Source: Flavobacteriales bacterium UBA7612 (lineage in GTDB: Bacteria; Bacteroidota; Bacteroidia; Flavobacteriales; Weeksellaceae). Taken from it: a stretch of DNA of 64,000 nt. The DNA lies in the NCBI GenBank assembly GCA_002484335.1, contig DLJQ01000010.1, positions 91,080 to 155,079 on the forward strand, written 5' to 3'. Positions 61,532 through 64,000 of the stretch are shown one piece after another. The notes under the pieces were generated by a model. That model did not search any database, was not told the origin of the DNA, and saw only the letters and a list, made by a program, of their open reading frames with translations. Every line of letters starts with the position of its first letter. The stretch's first letter is position 1. Position numbers and translations under genes: made by a program.

Positions 61532-62422
61532 ATGAGGGATTATATACAAGTCTATTCAATAGACAATATCTTACGAACATATAGAGAGCAAGTTGTAGAT
61601 AGACGTTTAGCTATATTTGATGTAGGCCCAAGTAATAGTTATTATTTTGTAGAAGGAAAACCATATAAATTTACCTCTTTAGGATTGATTTTAGTAACTG
61701 CAGGAACTTGTGAAATAACAGTTAATTTGAGGCCCAATCTAATTAGGTTAAATGATATTATTATTGTACTACCGGGACAGCTATTTGAAATTATTGAACA
61801 TTCAAAAGATTTTGCTGTTAAAGCTATATTTATTGATTCTAATTTAATTATAGAAGCAGGATTTCATGTAAAATCAAATAGTCTTATCGATTTCTTATCT
61901 TCAAAATATCCTAAAATAATTTCTCTTGATAGGAAAATAGTAAGAGATATGAAGTATAACCTAAATAAAATTAGTATGTATCTGGTAAAAAATGATAATA
62001 TTTTTTCTAGAGATTTAGTTTTACATCATTTTTCTATTTTAATGTATGAGATGGGGAATTTTTATAATAAATCTGTTGCAGAGCAAAGTTCAACAAAAGA
62101 GGTAAGAAAGGAGGAATTAGCTAAAAGATTTTTATATTTAGTTTCGACTCATTTTAAGAGAGAAAGGAGTGTAAGTTTTTATGCTGATGAAATGTATATT
62201 AGTAGAAAACATTTAACAAAAATAATTGTTGAGGTTTTTAATAAATCACCAAAACAAATTATATCTGAAGCTATAATACTGGAAGCTAAGGTTTTACTTA
62301 AAAACCCAGATTATAGTGTTTCTGATGTAGTTACAGATTTAAATTTTGTAGACTCTTCAGTTTTTAGTAAATTTTTTAAAAATTATGCAGGAATATCTCC
62401 TACTGCATTCATTACAAAGTAG
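61532..62422 (+). CDS. AraC family transcriptional regulator
   Basis: A 296-residue regulator with an N-terminal cupin-like part (about 15-120; FTSLGLILVTAGTCEITVNL, NDIIIVLPGQLFEI) and a C-terminal double helix-turn-helix (about 200-296). The first HTH is in VSFYADEMYISRKHLTKIIV and the second in YSVSDVVTDLNFVDSSVFSK, ending FKNYAGISPTAFI, the AraC signature. It precedes a fabH-like gene by 156 bases on the same strand. The effector is unknown. Confidence 0.93.
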   Translation: MRDYIQVYSIDNILRTYREQVVDRRLAIFDVGPSNSYYFVEGKPYKFTSLGLILVTAGTCEITVNLRPNLIRLNDIIIVLPGQLFEIIEHSKDFAVKAIFIDSNLIIEAGFHVKSNSLIDFLSSKYPKIISLDRKIVRDMKYNLNKISMYLVKNDNIFSRDLVLHHFSILMYEMGNFYNKSVAEQSSTKEVRKEELAKRFLYLVSTHFKRERSVSFYADEMYISRKHLTKIIVEVFNKSPKQIISEAIILEAKVLLKNPDYSVSDVVTDLNFVDSSVFSKFFKNYAGISPTAFITK

Positions 62423-62431
62423 TAAAATATT

Positions 62432-62581
62432 TTAACAAATTTTATGCGTCTTTTTGACAAATTATTACGTTGTTTTTACTAGCCAAATAAAAAAAATGGA
62501 CTGAACTTTGCGATTCAATTTATAAATCATGCGTCTTTTTTATAAACATGTATTATAATATTGACCTTAACAAATTTTATG
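62432..62581 (+). repeat. Direct repeats in the leader of the fabH-like gene
   Basis: The 15-base word TTAACAAATTTTATG occurs at 62432-62446 and at 62567-62581, where it includes the fabH start codon. A second word, ATGCGTCTTTTT, occurs at 62444-62455 and 62529-62540. Each ATGCGT begins a tiny frame (MRLFDKLLRCFY and MRLFYKHVL). The repeats may be binding sites, leader peptides or traces of duplication. Confidence 0.45.
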
Positions 62582-63577
62582 GAGATAAATTTAACTAAGA
62601 AGATATATGCACATATTTCTGCAATTGGTGGATATGTGCCAGAAAATAAGAGAACTAATCATGATTTAGAATTGATTACTGATACTTCTGATGAATGGAT
62701 TGTAAAAAGAACTGGAATAAAAGAGAGGAGGATTCTTGAGGAAGGGTTAGCAACTTCTGATATGGCGGTAAATGCAATCAAAAATTTAATTGAAACATAC
62801 AATAAAGATATTAATGATGTTGATGCTATTATAGTAGCAACTTCTACACCTGATATGTTAATGCCTTCTACTGCTAATATAATTTGTGGAAAGTTAGGTA
62901 TAGAAAATGTTTGGGCATTTGATATCAACGCAGCATGTTCAGGTTTTTTATATGCTCTTGATATGGGAGCTTCTTTAGTAGAAACTAACCGTTATAAAAA
63001 TGTATTAGTTGTAGGTGCTGACAAAATTAGTGCTTATGTTAATATAAATGATCGTTCCACAAATATTCTTTTTGGTGATGGTGCAGGAGTTGTATGGTTA
63101 GAACCAACAAAAGAAATAGGAGTTATTGATGCTTTATTATTAAGTAATGGAACAGGAAAAGAATTTTTAAATATAGAAGGAGGAGGATCTCTTTATCCTC
63201 CAAGTCAAGATTCTTTAGAAAAAGAAAAAACATATATAAAACAAGATGGTAAAGTTGTATTTAAAAATGCAATTAATGCAATGAGTCATACTTGTCTAGA
63301 TGTATTAGATAAAAATAATTTATCAGTATCTGATATTAATTGGCTAGTTCCACATCAAGCTAATAAAAGAATTATAGATGCTGTCGGTAAAGAAATTAAT
63401 ATAGAGGAGAATAAAACTCTAATTAATATTGAACATTACGGTAATACAATTGCTGCAACTATACCTTTGTGTATATGGGAAAATTCTTCTAAATTAAAAA
63501 AAGGAGATTTGTTAATGCTTACTGCATTTGGTGCAGGTTTCTCTTGGGGAGCTAGTTTATTAAGATGGACAATTTAA
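62579..63577 (+). CDS. fabH: 3-oxoacyl-ACP synthase III (KAS III)
   Basis: A 332-residue condensing enzyme from ATG 62579 (a TTG at 62561 is in frame). It condenses an acyl-CoA with malonyl-ACP to start fatty acid synthesis. The catalytic triad is visible: Cys in DINAACSGFLYAL (about 120), His in WLVPHQANKRII (about 259) and Asn in EHYGNTIAATIPL (about 288). No plsX or rpmF lies next to it, unlike the usual housekeeping fabH locus, so it may be a second copy for special precursors, which is inference. The AraC gene upstream may control it. Confidence 0.92.
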   Translation: MEINLTKKIYAHISAIGGYVPENKRTNHDLELITDTSDEWIVKRTGIKERRILEEGLATSDMAVNAIKNLIETYNKDINDVDAIIVATSTPDMLMPSTANIICGKLGIENVWAFDINAACSGFLYALDMGASLVETNRYKNVLVVGADKISAYVNINDRSTNILFGDGAGVVWLEPTKEIGVIDALLLSNGTGKEFLNIEGGGSLYPPSQDSLEKEKTYIKQDGKVVFKNAINAMSHTCLDVLDKNNLSVSDINWLVPHQANKRIIDAVGKEINIEENKTLINIEHYGNTIAATIPLCIWENSSKLKKGDLLMLTAFGAGFSWGASLLRWTI

Positions 63578-63610
63578 AAAGAGATTTATAGAAAATATTT
63601 ACTATATTCT

Positions 63611-63640
63611 AAGAGCAATATTATTTTTAATATTGCTCTT
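63611..63640 (+). terminator. Terminator of fabH
   Basis: Stem AAGAGCAATATTA / TAATATTGCTCTT with a 4-base loop, followed by a T-rich run. Confidence 0.88.
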
Positions 63641-63820
63641 TTATTTTTATAAAATTTTAAGTATCATACTATATTATTAATATTATCCTTGTCTAAAATG
63701 AGTTATAATAAAACTTCGTTAATTATAATTCATTTCGAAAAGTATTGATTTTATAAAAGAAGTATCAATAATTATAAATAGTCATTAAAATTTGAAAATA
63801 GAAGAGAATATTTTTAAAAT

Positions 63821-63856
63821 AAAAAAAGCTATTTCAAAATAGAAATAGCTTTTTTT
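63821..63856 (-). terminator. Terminator of the tRNA-Lys genes
   Basis: Stem AAAAAAAGCTATTTC / GAAATAGCTTTTTTT with a 6-base loop, directly after the tRNA on the minus strand. Confidence 0.85.
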
Positions 63857-63857
63857 G

Positions 63858-63930
63858 TGACCTGGCTGGGGCTCGAACCCAGGACCCCAACATTAAAAGT
63901 GTTGTGCTCTACCAACTGAGCTACCAGGTC
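63858..63930 (-). tRNA. tRNA-Lys (anticodon TTT)
   Basis: The acceptor arm GACCTGG / CCAGGTC pairs over 7 bp; the D arm is GCTCAGTTGGTAGAGC, the anticodon loop CTTTTAA gives TTT, and the T arm is CTGGGTTCGAGCCCCAG. No encoded CCA. Confidence 0.95.
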
Positions 63931-63983
63931 TCCGTAAATTGGAGTGTTATTGTATTTTATACTTTTCAATAACTAAAAGTTTG

Positions 63984-64000
63984 TGACCTGGCTGGGGCTC
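63984..64000 (-). tRNA. Second tRNA-Lys, 3' part only (cut by window edge)
   Basis: The last 17 bases of the window (TGACCTGGCTGGGGCTC as read on +) repeat the 3' end of the tRNA-Lys at 63858-63930, with a 53-base spacer between the two. It is presumably a tandem copy; the anticodon lies outside. Confidence 0.7.

Noticed and set aside
1..64000. CRISPR array, prophage or toxin-antitoxin system
   Set aside because: No regularly spaced repeats, phage genes or paired toxin/antitoxin-like small ORFs were recognised anywhere in the window.

Overview
The window is a very AT-rich chromosomal segment of a Bacteroidota bacterium, most likely a flavobacterium (Flavobacteriales; the genus cannot be fixed from sequence alone). 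The evidence is a type IX secretion (T9SS) client with a gliding-motility type C-terminus next to a PorP/SprF gene, six-gene GLPGLI/TonB receptor content, a single-polypeptide SdhC, a VanW-like protein, frequent TTG/GTG starts without clear Shine-Dalgarno sites, and promoters of the Bacteroidota form (TTG about 19-21 nt before TAnnTTTG) before guaA, tRNA-Gln, the peroxiredoxin gene and sdhC.

Layout. 1-6812 (minus) is an accessory array: four GLPGLI-family secreted proteins, a TonB-dependent receptor that runs off the left edge, a small cysteine-rich secreted protein, and degraded copies of a receptor 5' end and probably of a second small peptide. 7047-10603 is the succinate dehydrogenase operon. 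10811-14250 holds OsmC, a monofunctional transglycosylase, a GNAT enzyme and guaA. 14570-17616 holds an esterase-like secreted protein and a VanW/glycosyltransferase fusion. 17743-20748 holds pepD, a thioredoxin with a small partner, and a peroxiredoxin. A lone GLPGLI gene and tRNA-Gln follow.

22340-36982 is an efflux island: a minus-strand RND pump (outer membrane factor, permease, adaptor) preceded by an SMR transporter and a LytS/LytTR-type two-component pair, then a divergent second complete RND pump. A LytTR-like direct repeat lies before the first pump, which suggests local control. 37179-49435 is mostly core functions: an ECF sigma factor, an NlpC/P60 lipoprotein, a POTRA/barrel outer membrane protein, dinB, an antiporter, a phosphatase, dnaB, accA and a thiolase.

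48743-52221 encodes an uncharacterised acidic protein, a bacteriophytochrome histidine kinase and a heme oxygenase that would make its biliverdin chromophore. The right end carries a DUF4197 protein, RF3, the T9SS client with its PorP/SprF partner, an M3 peptidase, an AraC regulator, a second-type fabH and two tandem tRNA-Lys genes.

The best candidates for something undescribed are the modular GLPGLI/receptor/cysteine-peptide array, the phytochrome trio with a substituted chromophore-pocket histidine, and a dispersed stem-loop repeat family whose stems change while their flanks are conserved. No CRISPR array, prophage or complete insertion sequence was seen.
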